Shown: in pieces, positions 8,682 to 18,025 of the stretch
How positions within the stretch are numbered: position 1 is the first letter of the stretch
Layout of the letters: the number at the start of each line of letters is the position of its first letter
Assembly: GCF_004123795.1 (NCBI RefSeq)
Contig: NZ_MSSM01000006.1
Span: 1-64,000 of the forward strand
Length of the DNA: 64,000 nt
Direction of reading: 5' to 3'
DNA from: Lacticaseibacillus chiayiensis
Lineage (GTDB): Bacteria > Bacillota > Bacilli > Lactobacillales > Lactobacillaceae
Program-made: the position numbers and the translations under genes
The notes under the pieces: model-generated
Seen by the model: only the letters and a program-made list of their open reading frames with translations
Database searches by the model: none
What the model was told of the DNA's origin: nothing

Positions 8682-9110
8682 ATGCCAATCAAAACGTTGC
8701 CTGAAGATCAATTGGTCACCATGAGTCAGACCGTCGTTAAAGAAGTCGCCAAAGCGTTTGCCTTCCCTTATTATGTCAATGATTTAACTCATGACGCAAA
8801 TTTTGACACCGATCATACGGCGACAAAGCTTGAATTCGAACTCACGTTGCTAAATGATCCCGACCTTGATCGCACAATTAGTTTTTACAGCAATGCCGAT
8901 GCTGACCCGATCATGGGCGGTGCCGCTTCGGCTCAGGTCACTGTTGCAGCCGGTATCACATTTATCTATCTAAATGACGGATATAAAGATTCTTATCTCA
9001 TTATTATTCACGATGGCAAAGTCGTTCAAAACCTCAAGCTGGAACAACAAATTCTGTCAGGCCCTGAAGTCGAGAATCTAATCGAGCATGTTATTCCTAA
9101 CGCAAAATAA
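8682..9110 (+). CDS. Hypothetical acidic protein, 142 residues
   Basis: I do not recognise a domain. The protein is acidic and soluble (DLTHDANFDTDHTATKLEFELTL), with a hydrophobic strand (ASAQVTVAAGITFIYLNDGYKDSYLIII) in the C-terminal half, suggesting an alpha/beta fold. The ribosome site TTAGGAGGTGATT is one of the best in the window, so it is surely translated. It has its own transcription unit, ending at the hairpin after 9130. An AAGCGCTT palindrome lies about 35 bp upstream. Confidence 0.75.
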   Translation: MPIKTLPEDQLVTMSQTVVKEVAKAFAFPYYVNDLTHDANFDTDHTATKLEFELTLLNDPDLDRTISFYSNADADPIMGGAASAQVTVAAGITFIYLNDGYKDSYLIIIHDGKVVQNLKLEQQILSGPEVENLIEHVIPNAK

Positions 9111-9131
9111 GCCTTAGAACGCATAATTGAA

Positions 9132-9160
9132 AGTGGCCAAGTCTGGCTGCTTTTTATTAT
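9132..9160 (+). terminator. Terminator after the 142-residue gene
   Basis: GTGGCCA and TGGCTGC form a 7-bp stem with two wobble pairs around AGTC, followed by TTTTTATTAT. Confidence 0.6.
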
Positions 9161-9241
9161 CGCTCCGTCATATAGAGAGCTTAACGCGCACCACCGCGAA
9201 CAAAGTCCTGCATCGTTTTACGCTATTTTTTCCAACAAAAA

Positions 9242-9350
9242 AACCACCATAACGGTGGAAAAGTTTGGGGGAACTTTTTTGGGAGTGTAAGTTAATGTGT
9301 AAGCCTAAGGCAGAAATACTTCCGCCTCATTGACATCAGTATAACAAGTT
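9242..9350 (-). ncRNA. Candidate small RNA or leader fragment ending in an orphan terminator
   Basis: On the minus strand a strong terminator (CCACC GTTAT GGTGG, then seven Ts, 9257-9236) has no gene in front of it: rpmE2 ends 200 bp earlier at its own terminator. Between them is a second hairpin (AGGCGGAA with TTCTGCCT, about 9308-9328). A TATACT-like box lies upstream, near 9340, without a clear -35. An isolated hairpin-plus-terminator unit of about 100 nt would fit a small RNA. This is inference from structure only. The rest of the gap 9111-9465 shows nothing else. Confidence 0.3.
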
Positions 9351-9431
9351 CTTAGCGACTCCGTGATTCCATTTTCGACAAGTTATCCGTCTAATTAATA
9401 AATCGGCTTATATTATGATAAGTCATAGCTA

Positions 9432-9463
9432 AAAAGAGCAGCCCAATTGGACTGCTCTTTTGT
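9432..9463. terminator. Bidirectional terminator downstream of rpmE2
   Basis: AAGAGCAG and CTGCTCTT form an 8-bp stem flanked by A and T runs, directly after the rpmE2 stop on the minus strand. Confidence 0.85.
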
Positions 9464-9465
9464 TA

Positions 9466-9717
9466 TTATTTCTTATCCAAACCGTACTTTTTGTTGAACC
9501 GATCAACCCGTCCATCGGCTTGCGTGAACTTCTGCTTACCGGTGTAAAACGGATGGGAATCAGACGAAATTTCTACCCGAACCAATGGGTATTCTTTACC
9601 ATCTTCCCACTTGATGGTTTCTTTGGAAGTTTTGGTGGAACCGGAAATAAATTTAAAACCAGTTGCTGAATCCATGAAAACAACTGGATGATAATCTGGA
9701 TGGATGCCTTGCTTCAT
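9466..9717 (-). CDS. rpmE2: Ribosomal protein L31, type B
   Basis: Large-subunit ribosomal protein of about 83 residues starting [16 protein letters not shown]. The type B, zinc-independent form is shown by the absence of the CxxC pairs present in type A and by the extended [14 protein letters not shown] segment. In several bacteria the type B protein replaces type A when zinc is scarce. The start at 9717 has AAGGAG 9 nt upstream; the upstream TTG is less well placed. It has a clear promoter of its own at the end of murA. Confidence 0.95.
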   Translation of the reverse strand: MKQGIHPDYHPVVFMDSATGFKFISGSTKTSKETIKWEDGKEYPLVRVEISSDSHPFYTGKQKFTQADGRVDRFNKKYGLDKK

Positions 9718-9782
9718 AACCAATTACTCCTTTTGCCCTAAATCATTGCCTGATCTAGAGATACTATGACTACAACTCTAAT

Positions 9783-9811
9783 AGTCTATCACGCGCAACC
9801 TATAAACGCAA
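9783..9811 (-). promoter_or_regulatory. Promoter of rpmE2
   Basis: TTGCGT (9811-9806), a 17-nt spacer, and TAGACT (9788-9783) on the minus strand, about 65 nt before the start codon and right after the murA stop. No zinc-repressor operator was identified. Confidence 0.6.
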
Positions 9812-9813
9812 TC

Positions 9814-11073
9814 TCAATCAATCAATTCGACATCCGCGCCTAAACCGCGCAGTTTCATCACAACCCGATCATATCCACGCAAGATATTATCAACTTTGGT
9901 AATCGTCGTTGTCCCTTCGGCCATTAGTCCGGCAATCATGAGACAGGCACCGGCACGAATTTCTTCAGCCGCGACCTCGGTTCCCTGTAAATGATCGCAA
10001 TGATGCAAGATAATCACATCATTTTCAATCGTAATGTCTGCGCCCATCCGCAACAATTCCGGAATATGGCGAACTCGCTTGGGGTAAATCGTGTCAATGA
10101 TGAGTCCTTCGCCATGCGCTTTTAACATCAATGGTGTGATTGGCTGTTGCAGGTCGGTCGCAAAGCCAGGATACGGCATCGTTTTGATTTGAACCATTTT
10201 TAAATCGCCTGACGGATAGACAAAAATACTATCTTCCCCTACGTCCATGACGACACCCATTTCTTCCAGTTTAGCCAAAAAGGCGTCTAAATGTTCGGAA
10301 ATGATGTTCTTAACTTTCACGCCCTCACCAACCGCTGCGGCCATGGACAAATAAGTACCGGCTTCAATGCGATCGGGGATGATAGTGTGCGAATTGTGTG
10401 CTTCAAGCGTTGGCACACCGCTAATCCGGATCACATCCGTACCAGCACCCCGAATTTTAGCCCCCATGTTGTTTAAGTATGTTGCTAAGTCGATGATTTC
10501 CGGCTCTTTGGCAGCATTTTCGATCACCGTGCGGCCTTTCGCCGTCACTGCTGCCAAAATCACGTTAATAGTAGCGCCGACAGAGACCATATCCAGAAAA
10601 ATACGGGCACCGTGTAAACCTTCAGCAGGTGCTTTAATCGCCATTGCACCATGTTCATTACTCACGGATGCACCTAATGCTTCAAAGCCTTTAATATGTT
10701 GATCAATCGGCCGCGGACCAATATCATCGCCACCAGGCAACCCAACAATGGCTTTTCCAAATCGCCCTAATAACGCCCCCATGAAGTAATAAGAAGCGCG
10801 AAGACTTTTAATCTTACCATCTGGCAACGGTACGTCGTGAATTTCTGTTGGATCAATCGTCAAAACATTTTCAGTAAAATCGGATTTGACGTTCATATCA
10901 TCCAAAATGGCCATCAAATTATAGACATCCTGGATATGCGGCACTGAATCGAGCGTAACCGGGGTGCGCGACAAAATTGCAGCCGGAATTAAAGCAACCG
11001 TGCTGTTCTTCGCACCGCCGATCACAACTTCACCGGACAACTTCTTTCCGCCGTGGATCAGCATTTTTTCCAT
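9814..11073 (-). CDS. murA: UDP-N-acetylglucosamine 1-carboxyvinyltransferase with Asp at the fosfomycin-target position
   Basis: Transfers enolpyruvate from PEP to UDP-GlcNAc, the first committed step of peptidoglycan synthesis. The 419 residues and the motif GGAKNS (19-24) fit MurA. The loop that normally reads PGGC.IG.RPID reads [14 protein letters not shown] here: residue 116, equivalent to E. coli Cys115, is Asp (codon GAT at 10728-10726). Cys-to-Asp MurA enzymes are known to work but not to be alkylated by fosfomycin. Lactobacilli often carry two murA genes, and this may be either paralogue. It lies upstream of rpmE2 on the same strand. Confidence 0.95.
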   Translation of the reverse strand: MEKMLIHGGKKLSGEVVIGGAKNSTVALIPAAILSRTPVTLDSVPHIQDVYNLMAILDDMNVKSDFTENVLTIDPTEIHDVPLPDGKIKSLRASYYFMGALLGRFGKAIVGLPGGDDIGPRPIDQHIKGFEALGASVSNEHGAMAIKAPAEGLHGARIFLDMVSVGATINVILAAVTAKGRTVIENAAKEPEIIDLATYLNNMGAKIRGAGTDVIRISGVPTLEAHNSHTIIPDRIEAGTYLSMAAAVGEGVKVKNIISEHLDAFLAKLEEMGVVMDVGEDSIFVYPSGDLKMVQIKTMPYPGFATDLQQPITPLMLKAHGEGLIIDTIYPKRVRHIPELLRMGADITIENDVIILHHCDHLQGTEVAAEEIRAGACLMIAGLMAEGTTTITKVDNILRGYDRVVMKLRGLGADVELID

Positions 11074-11250
11074 TTGACTTAAATCCTCGCTTAAGGTCGT
11101 TCATTTCAAGTAGGCTGAAGCTGACCTGCATCTTTTGCTTCAAAAATAGAGCACGAACTCTGGTAGGCAAGCACATGACCCGTACGCCATGCGCTCAATA
11201 TACAAGTTTAATGAATCCCTAGGAAAAAAACAAGGACTAAAAGAATAGAA

Positions 11251-11350
11251 GAGCGTGAGAGCATAAGTGGCCTTGGGCGTGATTGCCGGTCTTTGGCCAT
11301 TGCAACCAAGGTCCTTATGTGCAGGTTTCTGGCCACGCGAACGGGTTTTG
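11251..11350. repeat. Palindromic intergenic element, copy C (one arm deleted)
   Basis: It starts GAGCGTGAG and then jumps directly to AGCATAAGTGGCCTTGGGCG, so the outer 5' arm is missing about 20 bp relative to copy B. The 3' arm (AAGGTCCTTATGTGCAGGTTTCTGGCC) is complete. Confidence 0.75.
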
Positions 11351-11388
11351 AAGCCGCTGCAGAGGATGTTAGTGTCTCTCAGCGTGAT

Positions 11389-11462
11389 AGCCATGGGCTG
11401 GCTTTAGTCATTTGAGTCTAGAGGTCCTCACACGTAGGCTCCTGCGCCGGTGAATGCTTTTA
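11389..11462. repeat. Palindromic intergenic element, copy D (degenerate)
   Basis: Only the 3' half is clear: GAGGTCCTCACACGTAGG, then CTCCTGCGCCGGTGAATGC. The 5' half has drifted. Confidence 0.5.
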
Positions 11463-11501
11463 ATTCCGCTCCCCCGCGGCAAACCTACACCCATCCGCAA
11501 C

Positions 11502-11541
11502 AAAAAAGGCCGCCTCAAAGTATCCCGCTTCAAGGCAGCCT
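11502..11541 (-). terminator. Terminator downstream of pyrG
   Basis: AGGCTGCCTTGAAG and CTTTGAGGCGGCCT form a long, nearly perfect stem followed by six Ts on the minus strand, 14 bp after the pyrG stop. Confidence 0.85.
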
Positions 11542-11554
11542 AAATGATCAACTA

Positions 11555-13174
<1,620 letters not shown>

Positions 13175-13186
13175 TTAATAATCGGG

Positions 13187-13230
13187 AAAAAACAAAAACA
13201 AGCTCCCTATTCATGCGAACAGGGAGCTTG
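13187..13230 (-). terminator. Attenuator terminator in the pyrG leader
   Basis: On the minus strand CAAGCTCCCT (13230-13221) pairs perfectly with AGGGAGCTTG (13208-13199), followed by TTTTTGTTTTTT, all between the promoter and the pyrG ribosome site. The CUCCC on the ascending side is what slippage-added Gs at the 5' end of the transcript would pair with to form an antiterminator. Confidence 0.85.
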
Positions 13231-13243
13231 AACCGTATTGGCT

Positions 13244-13300
13244 TTACACTTTTGTAAAGCGCCCAAAATGTATATTAACCAATTGTAAGAGGTTCGTCAA
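13244..13300 (-). promoter_or_regulatory. pyrG promoter with GGGC start (reiterative-transcription control)
   Basis: TTGACG (13300-13295), a 17-nt spacer, TAATAT (13277-13272), then seven nt to GGGC at 13264-13261. The start at GGG with C at +4 is the arrangement that lets polymerase stutter Gs when CTP is low, as described for B. subtilis pyrG. A small GCTTTAC/GTAAAGC hairpin follows. Known: the mechanism in other Firmicutes. Inferred: its use here. Confidence 0.75.
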
Positions 13301-13323
13301 GCATTAAAGTGAATTGGCTAAAA

Positions 13324-14208
13324 TCAAGATTGGCGCGACCGATCGGGTGTTGGCCTTTTAGCCGTTGTCTCGGCTTTGCCGTTTTTCTTCACTTGCTGGA
13401 ATGCAGTGAACCACTGATTGAGCGTTGCCGGATCGATTTTTAATTCTTGCTGAGCCGCGGTGCTAAACTTCTCCCATGCAGCTTTAGTCGCAGCAGTATC
13501 GCCATGAGCGCCACGCGACTCGCGGATGAATTCACCGACCAGCCGACGAAATTTCATCTGCTGCTCGCGATTCATGCGTAAGTAGTCGTGCCGTCCAGTC
13601 GTCCCCATCTGCTGAATCCCCGTCAGCTCACGGGCATCACTGTCAATGGTGAAAAACGAACGGATTGGAATCGCGATATAGAGAACGTAAGCAGCTTTCG
13701 GAAAGAAGATGGCCAGAACCATAATAGCAGCGATCATTAACACGTTTTCCAGGTTGTGGGTGCCATAAATGCTGGTATAAATCCGTTGCATTTCAGCTTT
13801 GTTGCGAGCCTGTTGATGCACGATTGTCCGGGAGATAATCCGAAAAACGGTGATCACTAAAAGGTATAATGCACCGTAAATTTCAACAGAAAGTATTTCA
13901 ACGTCGCCAGACATCAGACGCGTCAACGCGGGCACCAATGACAGCAAGAATACCAAAATAAACTCCCAGATCACGATGCGCCGCGGAATCCGTTTCACCG
14001 TACTAAACAAGGTCGCCTGCTGATACCAGACGTTGGCAACAAAACAAAAACTGACAGCGTAGACACCAACTGCCAAAAAGAAATCGGTAATATGTACATG
14101 ATTCTGCCAACTTTTCGCTGGCAGTTCAAGCACCATGATCGTGATGATAATCGCAATGATTGCATCAATGAATGTATCAAGACGGTTTTTAAGATCTTTT
14201 GAAATCAT
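13324..14208 (-). CDS. TMEM175-family (DUF1211) membrane protein with long C-terminal tail
   Basis: Potassium-channel-like family. The first helix carries the family signature as RLDTFIDAIIAIIITIMVLEL, where the usual F-S-D is F-I-D. About six hydrophobic helices cover residues 1-190. They are followed by a soluble tail of about 90 residues rich in Arg, Lys and Gln (MNREQQMKFRRLVGEF, then TAKRPTPDRSRQS), longer than in typical bacterial members. GAGGGAC precedes the ATG. A second, shorter family member lies at 46258-46854. Ion selectivity cannot be told from the sequence. Confidence 0.85.
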   Translation of the reverse strand: MISKDLKNRLDTFIDAIIAIIITIMVLELPAKSWQNHVHITDFFLAVGVYAVSFCFVANVWYQQATLFSTVKRIPRRIVIWEFILVFLLSLVPALTRLMSGDVEILSVEIYGALYLLVITVFRIISRTIVHQQARNKAEMQRIYTSIYGTHNLENVLMIAAIMVLAIFFPKAAYVLYIAIPIRSFFTIDSDARELTGIQQMGTTGRHDYLRMNREQQMKFRRLVGEFIRESRGAHGDTAATKAAWEKFSTAAQQELKIDPATLNQWFTAFQQVKKNGKAETTAKRPTPDRSRQS

Positions 14209-14299
14209 CTTTGTCCCTCTTATGGCAGTATCGAACGTTCAAAAAAGTCTATCATTTGGCTTCAAATGTGTCACAAAATGAGCGCTGGCTTACGCTTCT

Positions 14300-14340
14300 T
14301 CATAACGCGATCGTTGGCTTAGGAGTCGGCTCACGCTCAC
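14300..14340. repeat. Palindromic intergenic element, copy E (remnant)
   Basis: CATAACGCG...TTGGCTTAGGAGTCGG...CTCACGCTCAC keeps both ends of the element but has lost the centre. It lies between rpoE and the TMEM175-like gene. Confidence 0.45.
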
Positions 14341-14345
14341 CAAAA

Positions 14346-14375
14346 CAAAAAACCGTACCTTTTTAGAGGGCACGG
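14346..14375 (-). terminator. Terminator downstream of rpoE
   Basis: CCGTGCC and GGTACGG pair (one wobble) and are followed by TTTTTTG on the minus strand. Confidence 0.8.
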
Positions 14376-14390
14376 CCTAAACCTAAACAA

Positions 14391-15056
14391 CTAGTGTTTA
14401 TCGCTGTCACTGTCGTCATCGTCACTATCATCGTCATCATCGCCGGAGAAATCAGCTGTGATGTCGTCGTTATCGTCATCATTGTCGCTGTCATTGTCTC
14501 CGAACTCGGCTAGCTGGCCTTCGATGCCATCTGGTAACCCGTCATCCGGGTCGTCATCGCTGTCATCGTCACTTGCAGCAGTTTTGCCGATTTTATCATG
14601 AAAAACGGTATGATCATCGTCGTCAAAATCATCGTCATCGTTATCAGCGTCAAGATCTTCATCTTCGGGATCATCGTCGTTGTAATCAATGACATCATCG
14701 TCATCTGCTACGTCAGCCAAGAAAGCATTAACTTTCTTGCGCTTCTTACGACGTGGCACTTCTTCTTCATCTTCCGGATGGTTAACTTCTTCATCGACGG
14801 AATCGTATGGATACCAAGCGCGCAGGCCCCAAACGTTATCGCCTAAAGAAATGAAGCTGCCATCCACGTTCAGATCCGTGTAGAACTGCGGCAAACGTTC
14901 ACGAATTTCTTCGTCGCTCTTACCGAGATAAGTCTGGATCTCGTTGGCCAGATCAACGAACGCCATAGTATCCCCTTTTTCTTCGAGGATCTCATGGGCT
15001 ACTTCGATCATTGATAATTCTGATTTATCGGCATTGGCAAATGCTTTGAGTTTCAA
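14391..15056 (-). CDS. rpoE: RNA polymerase delta subunit
   Basis: Gram-positive-specific RNAP subunit that raises transcription specificity and recycling. It has about 221 residues. The N-terminal HARE-HTH domain (residues 1-95) has [27 protein letters not shown] and [10 protein letters not shown]. After a KKRKK patch near 117, the C-terminal half is almost entirely Asp, encoded by GAT/GAC runs. The start is probably TTG at 15056 (MKLKAF), with GGAAAGGG 10 nt upstream; a GTG three codons earlier is too close to that site. The repeated Asp codons are low-complexity coding sequence and not a separate repeat. Confidence 0.93.
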   Translation of the reverse strand: MKLKAFANADKSELSMIEVAHEILEEKGDTMAFVDLANEIQTYLGKSDEEIRERLPQFYTDLNVDGSFISLGDNVWGLRAWYPYDSVDEEVNHPEDEEEVPRRKKRKKVNAFLADVADDDDVIDYNDDDPEDEDLDADNDDDDFDDDDHTVFHDKIGKTAASDDDSDDDPDDGLPDGIEGQLAEFGDNDSDNDDDNDDITADFSGDDDDDSDDDDSDSDKH

Positions 15057-15096
15057 CCGATACACGCCCTTTCCAAGTCTTTACAGTCTGTTCTCT

Positions 15097-15125
15097 ATAG
15101 TACACGCTCATGCCTTAAATTGCAA
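15097..15125 (-). promoter_or_regulatory. Promoter of rpoE
   Basis: TTGCAA (15125-15120), 17 nt, TACTAT (15102-15097) on the minus strand. The -35 lies inside the last codons of the upstream gene. Confidence 0.55.
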
Positions 15126-15554
15126 TCTTAACCGATAATTTCCCAGATGTTGGTGATTTGCGAACAATTCATACTCAACGTAAATCTCCCCTGCCACCGG
15201 ATCGGTTGTCATGCGGGCATCAATGCGTGGGGTGACTGTTTCCACCGGAATAATGCCATATGGTGTTCGATAGCGCGTCAAAACCCGCTTTTCGTTGGCA
15301 AAGAAAAGCTTTAATTGCGTATCGCCATTGCTGCTACCGCGCGAAAGCTGAATATCGCCATCATCGCGCAGTTTCATGGTCACCGGCATACTGGTTCCAG
15401 CGTCTTCATCAACTTCTTGATATCGAATATAAAGTGCGTTGCCCATTTGAACCAACGTCCCTGGTTCATCAAAAACATGTGTCTCAGTGTCATCACCTTG
15501 CGTGACAAACGTCTCAAGGTGAATTTGAATCGGCACTCCTTGTGAAAGATCCAT
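15108..15554 (-). CDS. DUF1934 (YwiB-like) beta-barrel protein
   Basis: 148 residues starting MDLSQGVPIQIHLETFV. It resembles the small calycin-like DUF1934 proteins usually found upstream of argS or near rpoE in Firmicutes. Family pointers are VQMGNALYIRYQE, TTYRTP-like RYRTPYGIIPVETVTPRID, and the YVEYELF...GNYRLRLQF end. The function is not established. The start at 15554 is preceded by AAAGGAT about 9 nt upstream. It is followed by rpoE 51 bp downstream on the same strand, which fits the usual synteny. argS itself is not in the window. Confidence 0.8.
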   Translation of the reverse strand: MDLSQGVPIQIHLETFVTQGDDTETHVFDEPGTLVQMGNALYIRYQEVDEDAGTSMPVTMKLRDDGDIQLSRGSSNGDTQLKLFFANEKRVLTRYRTPYGIIPVETVTPRIDARMTTDPVAGEIYVEYELFANHQHLGNYRLRLQFKA

Positions 15555-15633
15555 AATGTCAATCCTTTCTATAACGTATTGTACGCTCACGGGTCAACTC
15601 GGTCGAGTTTAAGCAGAGAAAATGTCTTTGTGA

Positions 15634-15662
15634 CTGACGTGTCCTGCCACCTTCGCTATAAT
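15634..15662 (+). promoter_or_regulatory. Promoter of the lipL-like gene
   Basis: CTGACG (15634-15639), 17 nt, TATAAT (15657-15662) on the plus strand. It lies 34 bp before the start codon and is divergent from the DUF1934 gene. Confidence 0.65.
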
Positions 15663-15696
15663 ATAGGTAATCTACTATTAAGAAAGAGGGCGCACG

Positions 15697-16521
15697 ATGG
15701 ACCTGACATCGCTGGCCGGACAGCAAGCCGCCATTTTCCAACAGGATTTCACTAAAGAAGAAGCTTCGCTCAGCTTTGCCCATACCAATGCCCTATTAGC
15801 ACACCCCGAACTCCACCCTCCACTGATGTTGCACTTTTGGACAGCAGAACAGACTGTGATCCTCGGGATGCAGGATTTAAAACTACCGCAATTCGGGCAT
15901 GCCTTGCCGATTCTCGCCAACGATCATTACGGCGTCTTTGTTCGCAATTCCGGCGGCTTGGCCGTGATTGCTGATAGCGGCGTCTTGAATGTCTCGCTTT
16001 TTTTACCTAATGAAGACAACTTGTCCATCGACATGGCCTACGATATGATGACCAGCCTTTTTCGAGACGCATTCGCGAGTTTGCCTATTGCCACTAGCGA
16101 AATCATTCATTCATATTGTCCCGGTAAATACGACCTTAGTGTTCACGGACGAAAATTCGCCGGCATGGCTCAGCGGCGCAATCATGCCGGTGTGGTGGTC
16201 ATGCTATATTGCAGCATCTTCGGTGATCAAAATGCGCGATGCGAGTTGCTGCGCCGCTTCTATCGGGCAGGGCATGCTAGCGCCAGTACGCACTTCAAGT
16301 TTCCGATTATTCGCTCTGAAACCATGACCACACTCAGCGATTTGCTGGGCCGCCCGCTGACCCGCAACGAAGCCATTTTAGCACTGCTAAATGCCTTGGC
16401 TACTAATGGCATTGCGGCTGATATGAATTCGATGCCGGCCATTTTGCGTGATCCCGTCTACCACAAGGCACTCGCTGCGGCTACTGCGGACCTGCGCAAT
16501 CGCAATCGGCATTTGTCATAA
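15697..16521 (+). CDS. Lipoate/octanoate protein ligase-type amidotransferase (LipL-like)
   Basis: Member of the biotin/lipoate A/B ligase superfamily that moves octanoyl or lipoyl groups between proteins, probably onto E2 subunits. It has 274 residues. The signatures are FVRNSGGLAV near 81 and SYCPGKYDLSVHGRKFAGMAQRR (residues 139-161). The latter holds the Cys (141) used by LipL-type enzymes and the conserved Lys 153. B. subtilis LipL (YwfL) has the same Cys motif, but LipM-type activity cannot be excluded. AAAGAGGG lies upstream. The stop codon TAA lies in the first bases of repeat copy F. Confidence 0.82.
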   Translation: MDLTSLAGQQAAIFQQDFTKEEASLSFAHTNALLAHPELHPPLMLHFWTAEQTVILGMQDLKLPQFGHALPILANDHYGVFVRNSGGLAVIADSGVLNVSLFLPNEDNLSIDMAYDMMTSLFRDAFASLPIATSEIIHSYCPGKYDLSVHGRKFAGMAQRRNHAGVVVMLYCSIFGDQNARCELLRRFYRAGHASASTHFKFPIIRSETMTTLSDLLGRPLTRNEAILALLNALATNGIAADMNSMPAILRDPVYHKALAAATADLRNRNRHLS

Positions 16522-16642
16522 CGCGTTCCTCGGCGCAGAAACCTGCGTGTAAGAACCTTGGTTGCAATGGCCTAAGCCCGAGCCATCACGCCCAAGCCCG
16601 CTTACACTCCGGTTTCTACCCGCGCCGACTCGCGCTCACTCA
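16518..16642. repeat. Palindromic intergenic element, copy F
   Basis: Opposite orientation to A and B: ATAACGCGTTCCTCGGCGCAGAAACC on the left, GGTTTCTACCCGCGCCGA then GCGCTCAC on the right. GTGTAAG pairs with CTTACAC and CTTGG with CCAAG. It overlaps the stop codon of the lipL-like gene and ends just before the ribosome site of the HD gene. Confidence 0.85.
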
Positions 16643-16661
16643 ATAAAAATGGGGGAACAGC

Positions 16662-18014
16662 ATGCAATTTGAAAAATTACCGCGCGAAAAAGTCTTTCGC
16701 GATCCGGTTCATAATTATATTCACGTACAGCATCGCGTGATTCTTGATCTGATCAATACGCCGGAGTTTCAGCGTTTGCGACGGATTAAGCAGTTAGGCG
16801 TATCGGACTATGTGTTCCAAGGAGCCGAGCATACCCGGTTTGCCCATTCATTAGGCGTCTATGAGATTGCCCGTGAAATGTGCGACAATTTTGTCACGAA
16901 TTACCCTAGCAAGACGCCGGGAGACGGTCTTTGGGATGATCATGAGCGTCCGGTTGTTTTGTGTGCCGCGCTGTTGCATGATATCGGTCATGGTGCCTAT
17001 TCCCACACGTTTGAGCATATCTTTGGTACCGATCACGAAGCCATCACCCGCGCTATTCTTACGGATCCGCACACCAATGTCAACCGGATTTTGCGTAGTG
17101 TCAGTTCGGATTTTCCAGAACGTGTGGCTTCCGTCATCAACCACACTTATCCAAACCCGCAAGTTGTCCAGATGATTTCCAGTCAAATCGATGCTGACCG
17201 CATGGATTACCTGTTGCATGACGCTTACTATACTGGCACCAAATATGGTTTGTTCGATTTATCGCGCATTTTACGGGTTATGCGGCCGTATTCGGATGGG
17301 ATCGCTTATGAGGCCAATGGGATGCACGCGGTTGAAGACTATGTTGTCAGTCGTTTTCAAATGTATCAGCAAGTCTATTTTCACCCGGTATCGCGCGGAA
17401 TGGAAGTTATTTTGTCCCACCTGTTAAAACGAGCCAAATTTCTTTATGAGTCCGGCCAGTTTGAACCGGGCTTCTCGCCGCGCTTATTGGTGCCATTTTT
17501 TGAACAGTCATTTACCTTAAGCGATTATCTCAAGCTGGATGATGGCGTGCTCAATACTTATTTCACTTACTGGCTTGATTATCCAGACAGCATTCTGTGC
17601 GACTTTGCCGATCGCTTTCTGAACCGGCGACCACTTAAGTCAGTCACCTTCACCGATCAAACAGCAATGCTCTTACCAAAACTGCGCCATCTAGTGACAG
17701 AAGCCGGCTTTGATGCCCAGTACTACACAGCAGAAAATGATAGCTTCGATCTACCATACGATCAATACGATCCCGCCTCCGCCAATCCGAAAACCCAAAT
17801 CGAAATCATGCAAAAAGACGGCACCCTCGAGGAGTTGTCAACTTTGTCCCCGCTCGTGGCGGCGCTTAGTGGTCGGGCTACCGGTGATAAACGCTTCTAT
17901 TTTCCAAAAGAAATGCTTGCCACTGAGGACAGCAACCTCTTTTCATCGATTTATGAAAAATTCCAGCAATACCTGCTAAATGGCGGCGTTATTGATCCTC
18001 ACTTGCACGATTAG
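16662..18014 (+). CDS. HD-domain phosphohydrolase (YwfO / dNTPase-like)
   Basis: 450 residues. HD-domain metal ligands: RRIKQLGVSDYVFQGAEHTRFAHSLGVYEIA (His and the first segment), LLHDIGHGAYSHTFEH (the HD motif near residue 106), and an Asp in SSQIDADRMDYLLHDAYY near 185. This arrangement is that of the YwfO and EF1143 group, related to dNTP triphosphohydrolases. The likely substrate is a deoxynucleoside triphosphate; this comes from the family and is not tested here. GGGGGAA precedes the ATG. No signal or membrane segment is seen. Confidence 0.88.
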   Translation: MQFEKLPREKVFRDPVHNYIHVQHRVILDLINTPEFQRLRRIKQLGVSDYVFQGAEHTRFAHSLGVYEIAREMCDNFVTNYPSKTPGDGLWDDHERPVVLCAALLHDIGHGAYSHTFEHIFGTDHEAITRAILTDPHTNVNRILRSVSSDFPERVASVINHTYPNPQVVQMISSQIDADRMDYLLHDAYYTGTKYGLFDLSRILRVMRPYSDGIAYEANGMHAVEDYVVSRFQMYQQVYFHPVSRGMEVILSHLLKRAKFLYESGQFEPGFSPRLLVPFFEQSFTLSDYLKLDDGVLNTYFTYWLDYPDSILCDFADRFLNRRPLKSVTFTDQTAMLLPKLRHLVTEAGFDAQYYTAENDSFDLPYDQYDPASANPKTQIEIMQKDGTLEELSTLSPLVAALSGRATGDKRFYFPKEMLATEDSNLFSSIYEKFQQYLLNGGVIDPHLHD

Positions 18015-18025
18015 TCTTTTCACCT

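Larger units (their letters stand above)
11074..11501. other. Gene-free interval with two degenerate repeat copies
   Basis: The interval between murA and the pyrG terminator has no supported gene. It holds palindromic copies C and D, and otherwise unremarkable sequence. Confidence 0.6.

Noticed and set aside
14400-14720. GAT/ATC-rich stretch looking like a microsatellite
   Set aside because: It is the coding sequence of the Asp-rich tail of RpoE; repeats are irregular and in frame.
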